From Welwitschia mirabilis (lineage: Eukaryota > Gnetophyta > Gnetopsida > Welwitschiales), in NCBI GenBank assembly GCA_051453625.1, contig JBOZIK010000001.1:87527810-87591809 (forward strand): DNA of 64,000 nucleotides, given 5' to 3'. The notes beneath the pieces were generated by a model. The model was not told the DNA's origin and ran no database searches. It saw only the letters and a program-made list of their open reading frames with translations. Position 1 is the stretch's first letter. Every line of letters starts with the position of its first letter. The translations under genes and the position numbers were made by a program. Below are positions 22,259-34,429 of the stretch, one piece after another.

Positions 22259-22705
22259 CTACATGTTTCTCAGCTGCTTAAAGACTCTAATGGTAAATGT
22301 TCTATTTTCAAAATGGCATTTTATTATGCCTACTCTCGTATTAATGATGCAGTGGGCTATTACACAAAAGGCTCTACCTAGAAGTAAATCGTATCCTCTG
22401 TTATGCTCAACTTCTATGATAATTACATCTATGGGGTAGAAAGCCTCTTTAATTTGCTTTTCCAAATCTTTAATAATGCTTAACAGTTTTTTAACTGATG
22501 TATCTGCTAATTCTAAGATAACTAGAGTAGGCTCTATTCTATCCTCCAAACCAAGTCTCTTAAAAATGTGAAGTGACGTAATGCTAACACTCACTCCAAT
22601 GTCAATCAAAGATTTTCTAATCTTTTTATTTTTCTCTAAAGTAACATTCACCATGGCTACTCTTGGATCTTTAAATTTGAATGAGTTTTGTGATACTAAA
22701 TTCAT
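22259..22705 (-). pseudogene. Retropepsin-like aspartic protease fragment of gypsy element B
   Basis: An open stretch of 148 codons with the plan of a Ty3/gypsy pol protease. The active-site loop reads DIGVSVS (residues 36-42), where the family has D-(T/S/L)-G-(A/G)-S. It is followed by a hydrophobic LHIFKRLGL segment, LELADTSV (about 64-71), a beta-rich VDVII-like run and the LLLGRAF flap-side motif (about 108-114). Gypsy protease processes the Gag-Pol polyprotein inside virus-like particles. The frame is open here although the surrounding gag and pol are full of stops. It starts at the first available Met within a formerly continuous gag-pol frame, so the start is not meaningful. A plus-strand frame at 22,581-22,853 is its shadow. 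Confidence 0.82.
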
Positions 22706-22859
22706 GATGGATTTGGCAAGAAAAACTTTGCTAGGGATAACTCATTTATGTTTTTTTCTTATTAGATCTTTCCATAATTTTGGGTACCTTGGATTTTATT
22801 GTATAACTTTCCAAAAAGGTAATTTTATGCTCATGTTTTCATCAAGGCTTTAAACTAAT

Positions 22860-24300
22860 CATTAAAAGTTAACTTTTTATTAAACCTATTCATCTAAGAG
22901 GTGGTTTGTTGGGAAGGATTTTTCTTTTTCTTTTGTCAAGATAAGAAAGTTATAATCTTCTAGTATTTCAATGTCCTCTTCCTCTTTTTCTTCATCATTT
23001 CTAAAGTTATTTTGGGAGGTTGAAGGTTCACATAAAGGAGGGTTTGTTTCTTATCCAATTCTTGTTACAAACTTACAATATTTTCTTAACTTATTTGGGT
23101 TTGGTAAAGATTGTATTTTTAAAGTTTCTTGAAGATTTTGATTTGCTAAAATTGTTTATTGAAAAATGTTTATCATGTTCTCTATATTAGCATTTGTTCT
23201 TCTAAGTTCATCCATAAGGTTTGTGAGTTGATCATTTGGATGTTGAAAGTTTGATGATCCTGATGGGGAATTAGTTTCTAAAAGGTTGAGAATTATTTTG
23301 GAAATGAGTGTTTAATCTTGGTTGTACCTGATTTTAGTTTTAGAACTTTTGAGAGGTTTGGTTGAAAGTATAAACTTCTTCCCATATTCTATCTTTGTAA
23401 GTTGGTAAAAGAGGATAGTTTTTAGTGATATGATAATTATTTTCAGATAAGTTACAAGTTTGTATAATAGTTCTTTTAGTTGTAGTTTTAGCACCTAAGA
23501 TCATTTCTACATATTTTTCCAAGGTTATTGTAAAATCTTTTATGGGATTATTTAACCTCTTTTAAGTCTTTGAGGAGTTGGCATAATGTTTGATTTTATT
23601 TAGGTGTTGACTAGATTTGACTAAACTTTACAAGTTATTCTAATTTTGTCCAAGCATCTTTTAATGTAAGGTTCATAAGGTTTTCACCACTAAAAAAATC
23701 TACAAGTTATTTTGTATGGGGATTTAATCCACTATAAAAATGGTCTAGTTGTTCTACTCTTGAAAAGGCATCTACTGGATTAGAGTGGACTACTATAGAG
23801 AAATGTTTATAAGTAGAGGCATAATCTTTATTTGGTTTTTATTGAAAGTTTATTACCTCTGTTTTTTATTTTTCTCATAGTTTCTTCATTCACAAAACTT
23901 TTTACATAGGTTTCTTAGACTTGATCCCATGTTTTTAATCCTTTGTGGGATATAATTTTTATCCAAAGTTTTGCCCTATTCTTTAATGTCATAGGAAAGA
24001 TTATCATATATGTTCTATCCATTATTTTTTCCTTCCCATTTCCTGATGTAAGGATACTTTGTTAAATATCTCTAATGTATTGAAAGGGATCCTCATCATC
24101 TTCTTCACTAAAATTTGGATAGGCATGAAAATTTTTAAGCTTGACATCATCTCCTGGGGATAGGTCAATAGGTGTTTGAATTTCTCTATTCTTATTTGCT
24201 AATAATTCCCTTAGGGTAAGGTTTACATTAGGGGTAGAAGATCTTATGACTTATTTTTTTTTACGAAAGATACTTAATATCATAAATTAATCCTCTCCTT
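22860..24300 (-). pseudogene. gag remnant of gypsy element B
   Basis: In several broken frames the minus strand reads pieces typical of plant gypsy Gag. Around 23,930-24,010 are IIFPMTLKNRAKLWI and LKTWDQV, matching the conserved 'sheet of L.D.A..W......TW..L' region. About 23,880-23,920 is TYVKSFVNEETMRKIK. At 23,350-23,522 are MEKYVEMILGAKT and LLPTYKDRIWEEVY. Gag forms the virus-like particle. Dozens of stops and frame shifts make it non-functional. It precedes the protease in the correct order and orientation. Confidence 0.65.
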
Positions 24301-24809
24301 CTATGTAGTTTTTATTAAGAAAATCTAAACTAGAAAAATAAATTTGAAAGAAGGTTTGAGTGCACCTAAAGACTGCTTTTTTGATATGTTTTCTATATTC
24401 ACTAGTCCTTCTTTGATGTTATTTTCTATCAGTAGCTTTTCTCTCAGATAATTCTTCTATATGATCACCATATCACAGCATCTTGCAAAAAACAAATAAT
24501 AGAAAAATAGATAAAAAATAATAGATCATCGTCCTATCTATCATGGGGATGACAAAAAGGATGAGACAAATAGAAATCAGAAAGACAAAAATAGAATAGA
24601 AACTAAAATAAAAAGCAATGAATATATAAAATAGGAATGTCATCCTCCTAGTCATCCGAACATCATAATAGATGATAAAAAACTAATTTATTTAGAAAAA
24701 TACCAATCCAAAAATAAACCCAAAAGTAAAAAATAATAAACTATCATCCTTCTTATCATGGAAATGACAGAGGAGATGACCACTCTTTTTTTTATAGAAA
24801 AATAAAACC

Positions 24810-24838
24810 AAAAAAAAAAAACAAAAAAAAAAAAAAAA
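24810..24838 (+). repeat. A-rich tract
   Basis: Twelve A, one C, then sixteen A. Confidence 0.9.
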
Positions 24839-24908
24839 CTAAAAAGCTACACATACAGAACCAACATCTCCTAATATAATATAATGCTACATAGCTAAAT
24901 AACTGAAC

Positions 24909-24920
24909 ATAGCTCTGATA
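24909..24920 (-). promoter_or_regulatory. Primer-binding-site-like motif of element B
   Basis: The minus strand reads TATCAGAGCTATG just inside the 5' LTR. Nine bases (TATCAGAGC) match the initiator-Met PBS, while the first three bases (TGG) do not. The position relative to the LTR is right. Confidence 0.5.
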
Positions 24921-24932
24921 TACTCATCCAAA

Positions 24933-26009
24933 TGACGATAATCCTTATGCTCCTTAATAGCCTTCCTCGACAATATTCAGAGAGATCTTATCATTTATAG
25001 CCAAAATAGATGGCTTACATAATATGTCATACTAGTATGAGTGGGAGTAGACATGAAATTTCTTATCTCATTGAAGTATTTGAGATTAAACTTAGGTTTC
25101 TTTATAAAATAATACTATAAACCAAAAATAAAGAATAATGCAAGGAAATAAAGATATAATGTAAAATGTAATATGCAATCTAAACTAATATGCAATAAAA
25201 AAATAACCCTAACTCTACTTACTTTCAGCATTAATAAAGGCTATCCTTGATGATTTATATCATCCAAGAAATTATTACCAGATCAAGAGCAATCATAAAC
25301 CATAAGGGTAATTAGAAAAGATGCAAACATGAAAAGAAAACTAAGCTTTATATTAAAAGAGTAACATCTAGGTTATAAAACATCCAGTCCTTAATGGAGA
25401 ATACATAGCCCTCCATCAAGTACATATCTTTCTACAATGCTTAAGGTGAATCTCTCATCCTTTGACCTCTTATCATGAGGATTTCCAGTGCAATAAAGAT
25501 GAGAAGAAAAATCAAGGAGGAATTATTTATAATAAAATACAGCAAAAAAAGAGAAATAGTAGGTGCAGATAGGTGCACTTATTTACAACTCAAAAACTGA
25601 TGACATGGTCAAGGAAATCTGTCAGAGTTAGTTACATATCAGTGTCTTCTAGGTTATCATCCAAAATATAGTAGGAATAATAGTATATTATAAAATATTC
25701 TCAAAATGATAACTCAGCAGTCCACATTAGTAGTCATCGTCCTGTCTATTATGGGAATAACAGAGGGGACAACGGTCTTCTTTGAACATTTCTTTGAATA
25801 GAACTTTAACATTTTTGTCATGAATCCTTCTTCAAACCTCTGTGCATCAAAAAGTTTCTTTAATACATTAAACCTAAATAAGAATCACACTTTTCAAAAA
25901 TTTCCTTTTGTATCCCCAAAATCCTCAGAATTGCACCTAAACCTATATATAATTCTTATAAAACAATTCATAAAATACCATTAAATAATCATAAATTAGT
26001 AGCATAATA
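24933..26009 (-). repeat. 5' LTR of gypsy element B
   Basis: About 1,077 bp, colinear with 18,733-19,784 at an estimated 80-85% identity. The last ~40 bases at the PBS side (24,933-24,973) do not match the other LTR, so that end was altered. On this strand transcription would run leftwards into gag. Confidence 0.75.
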
Positions 26010-26384
26010 GTATATCCCAAAAAAATTTATAAAATATTTTAGTTTTAATACATTGAGTATTATGTAGTAAATATAATCCTTGGAATATATTATTATAATG
26101 AAACAGAAAGATTTAATCATATATAAGTTATACTTTTCTTGAAAAATTTTATTAAGAATCTGGAAATATTCATTAATGTCTTTACCTTGAGCATACATTA
26201 AATGTTAATTCATGAATATCTTTTATTAAGTTATTACTCAATAAATATGAAGTTTGACAATTTATGCTTATGCATCATTGCAATCCTTCCTCGAAAATTT
26301 ATAGTTTAATTATGAGCATTAAATTTGGACATTATTTCTTTAAATACTGTTATAAATAAATATGTTAATTGAATTTAAAATTAG
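26010..26384. other. AT-rich flank, no gene recognised
   Basis: A minus-strand open frame of 69 codons (25,989-26,198) begins MYAQGKDINEYFQILNK, faintly like a retrotransposon Gag helix. It is too short to assign. Confidence 0.3.
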
Positions 26385-26520
26385 GAGTCCTCACATGATA
26401 AAATTTTTATTAAAATATTTGATTATTTTATAATTAATGCATATAATAAATGGAAGGATGAGGACTTAACCCTTTGCTAAATAGGTAACGTTGAAAAATT
26501 TCAAGTTAGAAATATGTGCC
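26385..26520 (+). repeat. Second copy of the short LTR-like segment
   Basis: Matches 5786-5919 closely (shared AATGGAAGGATGAGGACTTA). It lacks the PBS downstream, as expected for a 3' or solo LTR. Confidence 0.6.
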
Positions 26521-28900
26521 TTGTAATACCTAGTCCTATGGATGAGTAGAGACTTACACATTTATAGACATAAACTTGTTACCTACAGGATATGGGCATA
26601 CAGGTTCTAGAAGAGGCATAAAAACCTTAGGTGTAGAGACTTTTGGTTGGCATTTTCATCAAGCAAATTCAGGCTCTCTTAGTTAACACAACATAGGGCC
26701 TTAAAAATGCTATGAATTAAAGCTTTACTAAGATATAGTAGAGGATATCCACATTTAAGAGGAAAGTTTAGCATACTAAGAAGTAGCTATTTGATGTCGA
26801 TCATTTCCTATTATGTATGAAGCATGATATGATAGTTGACATCTTAGAGGCGGTCAAAGCATGGGAAGATAAGAATATGCATTCTATTTTGATAACCCTT
26901 GACCATTTGTTTCCTATAGATCCTAAGCATTCTCTATCTTCTCCACTTGCACCTAATCCTACTACACATCAAGAATTTATTTTGGTATGATGAGTGGAGT
27001 GATTTATTATATTATTTTATGTATCTTTCCTTCATGGATTATACTTGAGAACTGACGATTTTATATAGATATCATTTTCTCAATATCATTATTGTATTCA
27101 CTTTTATCTTTAAGATTATTTCACATCATTTATATATTATTGAGACATTGTATGATGATGATTTATTATGTTACACATGATTATTTTTCATGATATGCTA
27201 TACATTTGAGTGGGGAGCTCTTAATTTTGTTAAGTATTAAGCTTTATATTTTTGAAAAATTTTTGCATGCTTCTACTTTATAAGAATAATATTTGAGTTT
27301 ATCATCCACTTCATCATCGAGATGATAATCAAAACAATAGTATAACCACTTACTCTACATAGGTAAAACATTTAGTTATCTATTTTTAACATTTCTATTC
27401 TGCATTCTAAGATTATTTTTGAGTTTATTTTATAGTTCCCTAGTTGATTTATTTTTAGTTAATTTGACTTATAATGATGTTTGTTTGCATGGTTTTGTCA
27501 GGTACTAATAAAACTAAGTGGGGGCTACGTTGCACTACTAACTTGTATGTATTTCATAGGGTATTTTGGGTAGTTTTTTAAGATAATATAAAAGTTTATG
27601 CTAAGTTTTGATGATAATAGAGATTTAAGACAAATATCATGAAAAGATGCAATCTTTATTACATTTTACAAAATTTGAGAAAAATTGTAATACTTTTTAT
27701 TTGAAACAGTAATCCTATAATCAAAGAGGTTAATCTAACACAATAAATATCTTTATAAATCCCATTTATTACCTTATCATCTAAATAATAATATGGATGA
27801 CAAAAGAACTCATTTTGATTAGAATGCTTACTAGACTAATTTTGGTAGCTGATGTGGATCCTGTTGGATGTGGCATTATCTCTTGTAATGTCTGAACAAT
27901 TAGTAAGATGATATCTAAATATAACACTTCATCAAACTTCATCAAACTTTTACCATGTATCATGCATCTTCTTCCATATCCTTTGGGATTTTACCGTGTT
28001 TATTAGTATTTGCTATTTTTTGAGTTTTCATTTGTAATAAATAACTTCTTCATCCTCAACTTCAACTTTATCTTCTTTGGCACTAGTAATTCTCATGAGA
28101 AGAGATTAAAGAGGAGGAGATCCATCGTTATATTTGTAGAGACATGTCTTCCTTCGTGTTAGGATGTGTATACTTCACTGAGGTGTCATGGCTTTGTAAC
28201 ATAAATGTTGATTTAAATATAATTAAAACTCTATTTTTCTTTTTATATCTTTTGTTATGTGCATCTCCCTTATGGTTTATATCACTTATGATTCTATGAT
28301 AACTTCATCTATGATATAGATCATAAGGACAATCTTTATTGAGGTTGATACTAGTATCTTAGGTGCATTTTATTTTAGTTCCTAGATTACCTTGCATTAT
28401 TTTCATATTCTATTTGATGCACCTAATAGCTTAGGTTGGTCTTGATCTAGTGATGGATTTTCACAAGTAACCTAGATTATATAAGATTTATCTTCATGAT
28501 AGGTTGATTTGATAATTTAATAGATGTTGCATTTAGATTAGCTTTGCATCTATTTTCATAGTGTATTTATTTGCATTTTTACTTTTCATTATTATTTTTT
28601 CCTACTTAGAAGGTGCATGAGTATTTTGTTTTAAATCAATTTTCTTTCTTCTTTCCTATGCCTTTAATAGAGTTATGACATTTGGGTTCACTTCCATTTA
28701 TATTAATGTGGTGTGTTTATGCATATATTTTTGATTAACAAGATTTAAATAAGGATGTAATATGACATTAAATATGCATCACAATATTTTTCTTATGTTT
28801 TATGATTTGGGAATAAACCTCTAATAGTAGATTGCACTAACTCTTTATTAAATTCAAAATGAATAGAAACCATAAAGACTAATCACCAGAGAGATTTGAA
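26521..28900. other. No gene; probable 5' part of gypsy element C
   Basis: No domain is readable. The region directly precedes a + strand gag remnant, so the 5' LTR and leader of that element should lie here. I could not find a convincing PBS or LTR boundary, nor a matching 3' LTR. Confidence 0.35.
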
Positions 28901-28949
28901 CAAATCCATAATGGCTCTAGGAGTAATTGTCATCCAAATCAACCTAGAC

Positions 28950-30378
28950 TTATCTTAAAACATTATCTTCAACTTTAACGTTTAGGTATACCTTCTTGTA
29001 TTGTTTAATCTTTATATGATAAAATAATATATTTTATACTAGCTTTCATCTAAATTCTTCTACACTTACATGGTTTAAAATTATAACATTCATACTTACA
29101 TCTCAAAGAGTTTGAGTGTGTTCTTTTCATAGTTTCTCAAAATCTAGATACATTTATTGGACTTAATATGATCTTATTTTCTTTGTCTCTCAAAGAGAAG
29201 GTAAAACCTTAACTTTGCACATTAAGACCTACTTTCATAATCACATGGACTAAATTTAATTAAACATTTATTAAGAATTTTTTCCCTAGTTCTAAGACTA
29301 ATGTCATTAGAAAGGAAATTATAAAATTTTAACAAAAGTATAATGAAACCATCTCCTACAGCTTAGATAGATTTAAGAACCTACTTATGAAATGTCCACA
29401 ACATGGTTTTGAGTAAGGAAGAGCTATAAGTCTCTTTTATGAAGTACTTTCATCCAATAATTAGGAACATGTATAAATAATGTTTAGGGAATATTTTTAA
29501 GATCTTGCAATTGATAGAGCTTGGAACTACCTTTAGATCATATCTAAGAGTTCTTAGAATTAGGAGAAATCTAATAATTCAATAAGATCACAATAGCCTA
29601 TTAGATCTATTAGTATCTTAAAACTCTCTAAAAACATTAAGGATAACCATAAGTTAGATGAGGTTTCTAAGAAAATTAAAACACTTGGTACTAACCTTAA
29701 GCCCATAAACCCAACTATTCATTGAAAATATTTATTAAGTAGGTACTGAAAAAACCTTAGATTCCTCATCCATTTCTATATTCTAAGGAGTACTAAATGA
29801 ATAGGTCAATGCTATAGAACAATAATGGCATAAACAAAGAGCCAATAACCTCTACTGCAATACCTATAAATCTAGATGAATAAACCACTTAAATGTTTGA
29901 TGAAAATAACATAACCCTATCAAAACCTTAACTAGTTAACCTAGGGCTTTAAATCCTCCTCCAACTTTTAACCCTTTAAAAATCACACATCAACTAACAA
30001 TTTAATAAACAAACCTCTTCCACATTATAGAAGTTAGAATAAGAAATTCATTAACTAAGTCAAGCCACAATCCATATCCTTATATCCCTTGATCGATGTG
30101 AGAATGAAAAGATTCTAGCTATTGATAAGCCTAATCATAATAGTTGTAAGTTGATAAAGGATATCCAAATTAAGAAAACCAAGGTTATAAACTTAAGAGG
30201 TGGGAAGAAAATCAATAAACAATCATAATAAAAAGAATCCCAAGAAGAAGAAGTACAACAACATAAGCCTAAGGGTAAGAAAAAGGTATAGGAGAAACAT
30301 GAAAATTTACACTGAATTCATACCCTTTTTTCAATAAATTGAAAACAATCACTTGGCTAAGAAACAATAATAAGTATT
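28950..30378 (+). pseudogene. Athila-like gypsy element C: gag, first part (split by a copia insertion)
   Basis: Broken frames on the plus strand give a recognisable plant gypsy Gag. It reads LFSLSLKEKVKP (about 29,174), TWTKFN then FIKNFFPSSKTNVIRKEII (about 29,250-29,320), and LDRFKNLLMKCPQHGFE (29,363-29,413), the conserved 'ERFK.LL..CP.HG' signature seen in Athila/Tat-type Gag. Further on, KVINLRGGKKINKQS (about 30,170) and QEEEVQQHKPKGKKKV match the linker typical before the gag C-terminus. Coding homology runs up to 30,378, where a Ty1/copia element is inserted, and resumes at 36,893. Stops are frequent and it is dead. Confidence 0.78.
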
Positions 30379-30383
30379 ATAAA
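30379..30383 (+). repeat. Left target-site duplication of copia element A (ATAAA)
   Basis: ATAAA here and AGAAA at 36,893-36,897 flank the copia element; one base differs. The split gag reading continues across them. Confidence 0.55.
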
Positions 30384-31944
30384 TATCGGTAAATCTAGTT
30401 TTAATAATTTCACTTATCAAACATTTTATGTTATTATGTAGATAGGTTAAGAACATCAAACATCGATAGGCCTCAGATCATGATGGATCTTCAAAGATAA
30501 TATCTCATAAAAAGGATTAGACACTAAATAATTAAATTAGTTATTTAAAGATGTTTGAAAAATTGAAGAGGTTTATTGTAAAGATGTATAGGAAATTATA
30601 TAATCTTAGATGTACTAGAATTCAAGTCATAGATTTGAAACAACTATTTCATTAAAATAACTATGCTAAAAGTTAGACCTGATAAAGATGCAGACATCTA
30701 TAAGTTTAAAGACATCTATACTAAGCTAAATAGGTAATAGATTGAATTTTGCTTTTAACTACTATCTTATTTTTTTAATGAGTTATTAACTTGTACCTCA
30801 TAGATTCATGATCATGAAGGCTCAAGGATTATACAGAGTAAGTTTCATTAAAATATGTGCAAGTTGACTAAAGACATCTATAAGATGAATACATCTGACT
30901 ACTAGTAGATGTCTACAAAAGGAAGGACATCTCAAACCAAAGTTCACATTAGATAAAAATAAAGTTATAGGCCTAATACCTAAATATTTTCTATCTATTT
31001 CATAGTAGTTACAAGGTTAAACTGCTATCTTTCAAGCTTAAATCGCTAATATTCTTTGATTGTATAAATCCTTGATATTAGAAAATAAATTAAAATTCTT
31101 AGAACTTCAATTAATACTCAGATTTTAAAACTTGATAAATAATGAATAGATTAAGAACAAAAGAATTAATGAGTAAAAGGAACCTCTTATGAAGCATCAA
31201 AGAGATCATTTGTAATAGAGATTGCATTACTTATGAGATCTTAGATCTTCATTACTACGTTCTTCATTTACACTTATGATAACAATGATAACATCAAGGA
31301 TCTTAAATTTTTAATCAAAGACAAATATTCAGGCTTGCTATTGTACTATGCTTTTTGGTTTACATTATGAGCTATCTTATTATTGAATATTGTTATAATT
31401 CCATTATTAAATCAATCTCTTCATAAGGTAATCCTTATACAAGTGTCCATTTGAGATAGTGCTTGTAAGCATATGTTTATTATAAGATTATTAGTAAGAT
31501 AAAAAATCATTTCTTCCCTGCAGTAGAAAGTGTAACACCTTGTGAGAAGACTCTCACTATTGTAAGGTTTATAGTGCACATATGAAAACCACTATTTTCT
31601 TATAGGAAAGAGTGTGCTATCTTATAAGGAAACTCTCATTATTGTAAGTTTCATGGTGTGCCTATGAAAATCACTATTCCCTTGCAAGTGAGAGAGGAAT
31701 GCCATGTGAGAAGACTCTTATTTATTGTAAGATTAGTAATATTCTAGAAAACCACTATCTTCTTATAGATCAAGAATATCTAGAGGTTTGATTAGAAGCT
31801 ACCCTCTATATGTGGACAAACCGAGGTTGGGGAACTATGTTATCTTAGTAAGGTATCTTTATTATGAATTTTCATTCTTTTGTTACGTTAAATTTTATTT
31901 AATAAAACTCATTCACTCCTATTCTTTAATTTTAATGATCCTCA
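30384..31944 (+). repeat. 5' LTR of copia element A
   Basis: About 1,561 bp, starting TATCGGTAAATC (TG decayed to TA) and ending AATGATCCTCA. Its last ~350 bases pair with 36,613-36,892 (shared GAAAA.TACATTATCTTAGTAAGGT-type blocks). The middle part is poorly matched by the 3' LTR. It contains an 82-bp tandem array. Confidence 0.65.
31514..31758 (+). repeat. Three ~82-bp tandem units inside the copia 5' LTR
   Basis: Units end at 31,595, 31,677 and 31,758, each finishing with CACTAT and containing AAGGAAACTCTCATTATTG-like sequence. The 3' LTR has a single unit (36,632-36,712). Confidence 0.8.
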
Positions 31945-31946
31945 AG

Positions 31947-31967
31947 TGGTACTAATACTGGTACTCA
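31947..31967 (+). promoter_or_regulatory. Altered primer-binding site region of copia element A
   Basis: Two bases after the LTR, TGGTACTAATACTGGTACTC occupies the PBS position. Only TGGTA agrees with the initiator-Met PBS, so the assignment rests on position. Confidence 0.35.
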
Positions 31968-32005
31968 TAAAAAGGAGTAGCTTCCTTGAGTGAACAATAG
32001 AAGGG

Positions 32006-32700
32006 ATGCCATCTATTAGACCTCTACTCTTCGATGGAAGAAACTATACCTATTAGAAGATAAGGATGTGGATGTTTTACAATATTATAAGTTTTATATT
32101 TGAGAAAACAAATATGAAGGATACATAAAAACTAGAACAAGGATAAAAACATCTAATAAAGAAGCTTATCCTACTCTTATGGCCATTACACATGTCCAAG
32201 AGTAATATAATGAATTAAACAATAAGGATAACATAGGTTTGAATCTTTAAGAAAGATACAAACTAATTTTTAAAGAGTTTATTAAACTCAAAAGAGGTAT
32301 GTGTTAAGATGAAGAAGTTACTTCATACTTATGAAGAATCTTATGAATAATAAAAAAATATTAGTGATAAATTATCTTTAAAAAACTTAGCTCTTAAAGC
32401 TAAGGTTAGTAGGCTAACCTATGATTTAGGGAACATAAGATAGGAACTTTTAGATTTAAAGAAAATCATCAAAAGTCTTATGTAAGAAAAGGATACTTTA
32501 AATATAATGCTTAGGCAACATAGGAATTCAAGTGACAAGAGTGGCTGGGATATAACAAAGCCACAACTAGCAGTTTAGCTTCCTTATTTGAAAAGTGAAA
32601 CTATAAGCCAAGGTATAAACATTTAAGGTATAAAAATAATATTATCTATTAATATTATCATAATAGAGGTTATTATCATTACAAATGGGAAATGAAATTT
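32006..32700 (+). pseudogene. gag remnant of copia element A
   Basis: ATG at 32,006 gives MPSIRPLLFDGRNYTY, then a stop, then KIRMWMF, matching the start of plant copia Gag (R-P-P-L-F-.-G-.-N-Y-..-W-K-.-R-M). After many breaks a charged, heptad-like segment follows (VKMKKLLHTYEESYE; LSLKNLALKAKVSRLTYDLG, about 32,299-32,440), suggesting the coiled-coil-containing Gag seen in some copia lineages. The UBN2-like middle is largely lost and no clear zinc knuckle remains. Gag would form the particle; this copy cannot. Confidence 0.7.
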
Positions 32701-32837
32701 ATAATCAACTAGTGTACTAATATTTCCAAAAGGGCAAGTAGAATCATATAACATTCTGTAGAGGAAACATCAAGAAAAATATAAGTATCAAAATTAAAAC
32801 TAGCTCTATTGGCTCAAATAGCACTTAGAGAAGTGAA

Positions 32838-32960
32838 TAACTACACATGACACGTTGATAATGGATGCTTAGTACACATGACTAAAGATAAATCTAGCTT
32901 CACCAACTTCATGGAATATGATACAAGAGTTGTAACTTTTGGAGATAATGTAGGAATACT
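32838..32960 (+). pseudogene. Aspartic protease remnant of copia element A
   Basis: The frame at 32,851 reads HVDNGCLVHMTKDKSSF, colinear with the copia protease motif around the catalytic D-S-G, followed by FMEYDTRVVTFGDN. The catalytic serine is changed to asparagine (DNG at 32,857-32,865) and stops flank the segment, so it is inactive. Order after gag and before integrase is as expected. Confidence 0.75.
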
Positions 32961-33229
32961 AATGAAACGTATTGGTACATTAAAGGATTAAATCTATCAA
33001 AGATAAAAAATGTATTTTTTGTAGAAGTTTTCCAACATAATCGTTTAAGTGTAAGTCAACTTTGTAATGCAAATTTTTCTGTTACATTTACAAAAGATGA
33101 TTTTATTGTTAGAGAGAAAAATTTAGCCTAATTTCTATTTGTTGGTAATTAAATGTTTATATTACCACTTTAAAAGTATTACTAATAATGGAACCAAGTA
33201 TTTGCTTAGTAAAACAAATAAAGTAAAGT

Positions 33230-33790
33230 TATGACATAAAAAACTTAGTCACATGAACAAAGATCTTCTTAAAATATTATCAATAAAGTAAATGGTAAGA
33301 TAATTTATGAAGTTTAAAAGCATTGATAATTAAATTTGTAAAGCTTATCAGAAAGGAAAGTAGATAAAGGTAGAATTGGGTAAGAAAAATATTATCTCTA
33401 TTAAACGTTCATTAGATCTACTAGATTTAGATATTATTGGCCTTTCATCTACAAAAAGCTTTTGCAAGAAAAGATATTATTTGACAATTATAGATGATTT
33501 TTCTCATTTTACATGGGTAGCCTTTTATGCACATAAATATGATGGTTTTAATTATTTTTCTAATTTGTTCATCTGGTTACAAAATAAAAATGGAAATAAG
33601 ATTAAAACCCTAAGAAGTAATAATGGCATCAAATTCAAAAATGCAAAATTTAGAGAATTTTATGAATAGTTTAGAATTTTACATCAATTCTCTACTTTAA
33701 GAACGCCCCAAAAAAATGGAGTAGCTAAAAGAAAGAATAGGGTCCTTAATGAAATGATTAGGAAAATGATGCATAATAAAAGGTACCATA
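33230..33790 (+). pseudogene. Integrase remnant of copia element A
   Basis: A GAG-pre-integrase piece, HKKLSHMNKDLLKIL (about 33,238) and ICKAYQKGK (about 33,336), is followed by a 97-codon open stretch (33,376-33,669) carrying the DDE core: LDLLDLDIIGLSSTKSF, IIDDFSHFTWVAFY and IKTLRSNNGIKF. The core continues past a stop as FSTLRTPQKNGVAKRKNR. The first catalytic Asp is present (LDIIG). The second Asp is Asn (RSNNG in place of RSD.G) and the catalytic Glu is Lys (NGVAKRKN in place of NG..ERKN). Integrase inserts the cDNA into the host genome; this copy is catalytically dead. The ATG at 33,376 is an internal Met, not a true start. Confidence 0.88.
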
Positions 33791-34429
33791 TCATTTTGGG
33801 GCAAAAATAATTAATACAGCATATTATGTTTTCAATAGACTTTAGATAAGAAAATTCACCTCTAAGACTTCATATAGGTCATGATCAAGAAGAAAGCTTT
33901 CTATTAATTACTTTTACATATTTAGATCAAAATGATTTATTTTAAATGAAAAGGATAAATTTAGAGAGTTGATTCTATAGTTGATTAAAGAATTTTCTTG
34001 GAAATTTTATGATTAGTAAGGCTTATAGGGTGTAAAATAATAAAATTCATGTAATTGAGAAAACTATAAATGTAAAAATAAATGATATTGAGTTAACTCC
34101 TATGAATGTGAAAGATGATTGTAGTTCTATGTAAGTTATTTAAGCCTTTAGGAATTTTCAAGTTCAATTAGACAGTAAGGAAGAAATAGAAAAAACAGAA
34201 ATGGAAGATCCATCAACCAAGATTAGACTAAAGAAAAGTTACTCTTTTAGCAAGATTATAAGAAGTCCGTGTGGAGGTATTCAAATTAGAATTCATTCTA
34301 GAGAATTTTATGGTTATGTAACTTATATTTATCAAGTTAGACCAAAAAATTTCAAATAAGCTAAAAATGATGAAAATTGGATGGTTGTTATGCAAGAATA
34401 ACTTAATCAATTTGAAAGATGTAATTTTT

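Larger units (their letters stand above)
18702..26009 (-). mobile_element. Ty3/gypsy-like LTR retrotransposon B, complete outline, decayed
   Basis: A 7.3-kb element on the minus strand. LTRs lie at 18,702-19,784 (3' LTR) and about 24,933-26,009 (5' LTR). A PBS-like site lies at 24,909-24,920, a polypurine tract at 19,785-19,797, and gag and protease remnants lie between. Internal coding is broken throughout; no RT or integrase motif is readable, and the 19.8-22.2 kb part looks replaced or deeply decayed. Five-base flanks do not match, so no target duplication survives. Placement in Ty3/gypsy rests on the gag and protease fragments. Confidence 0.75.

Noticed and set aside
22581-22853. 90-codon open frame on the plus strand
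   Set aside because: Antisense shadow of the gypsy protease remnant.
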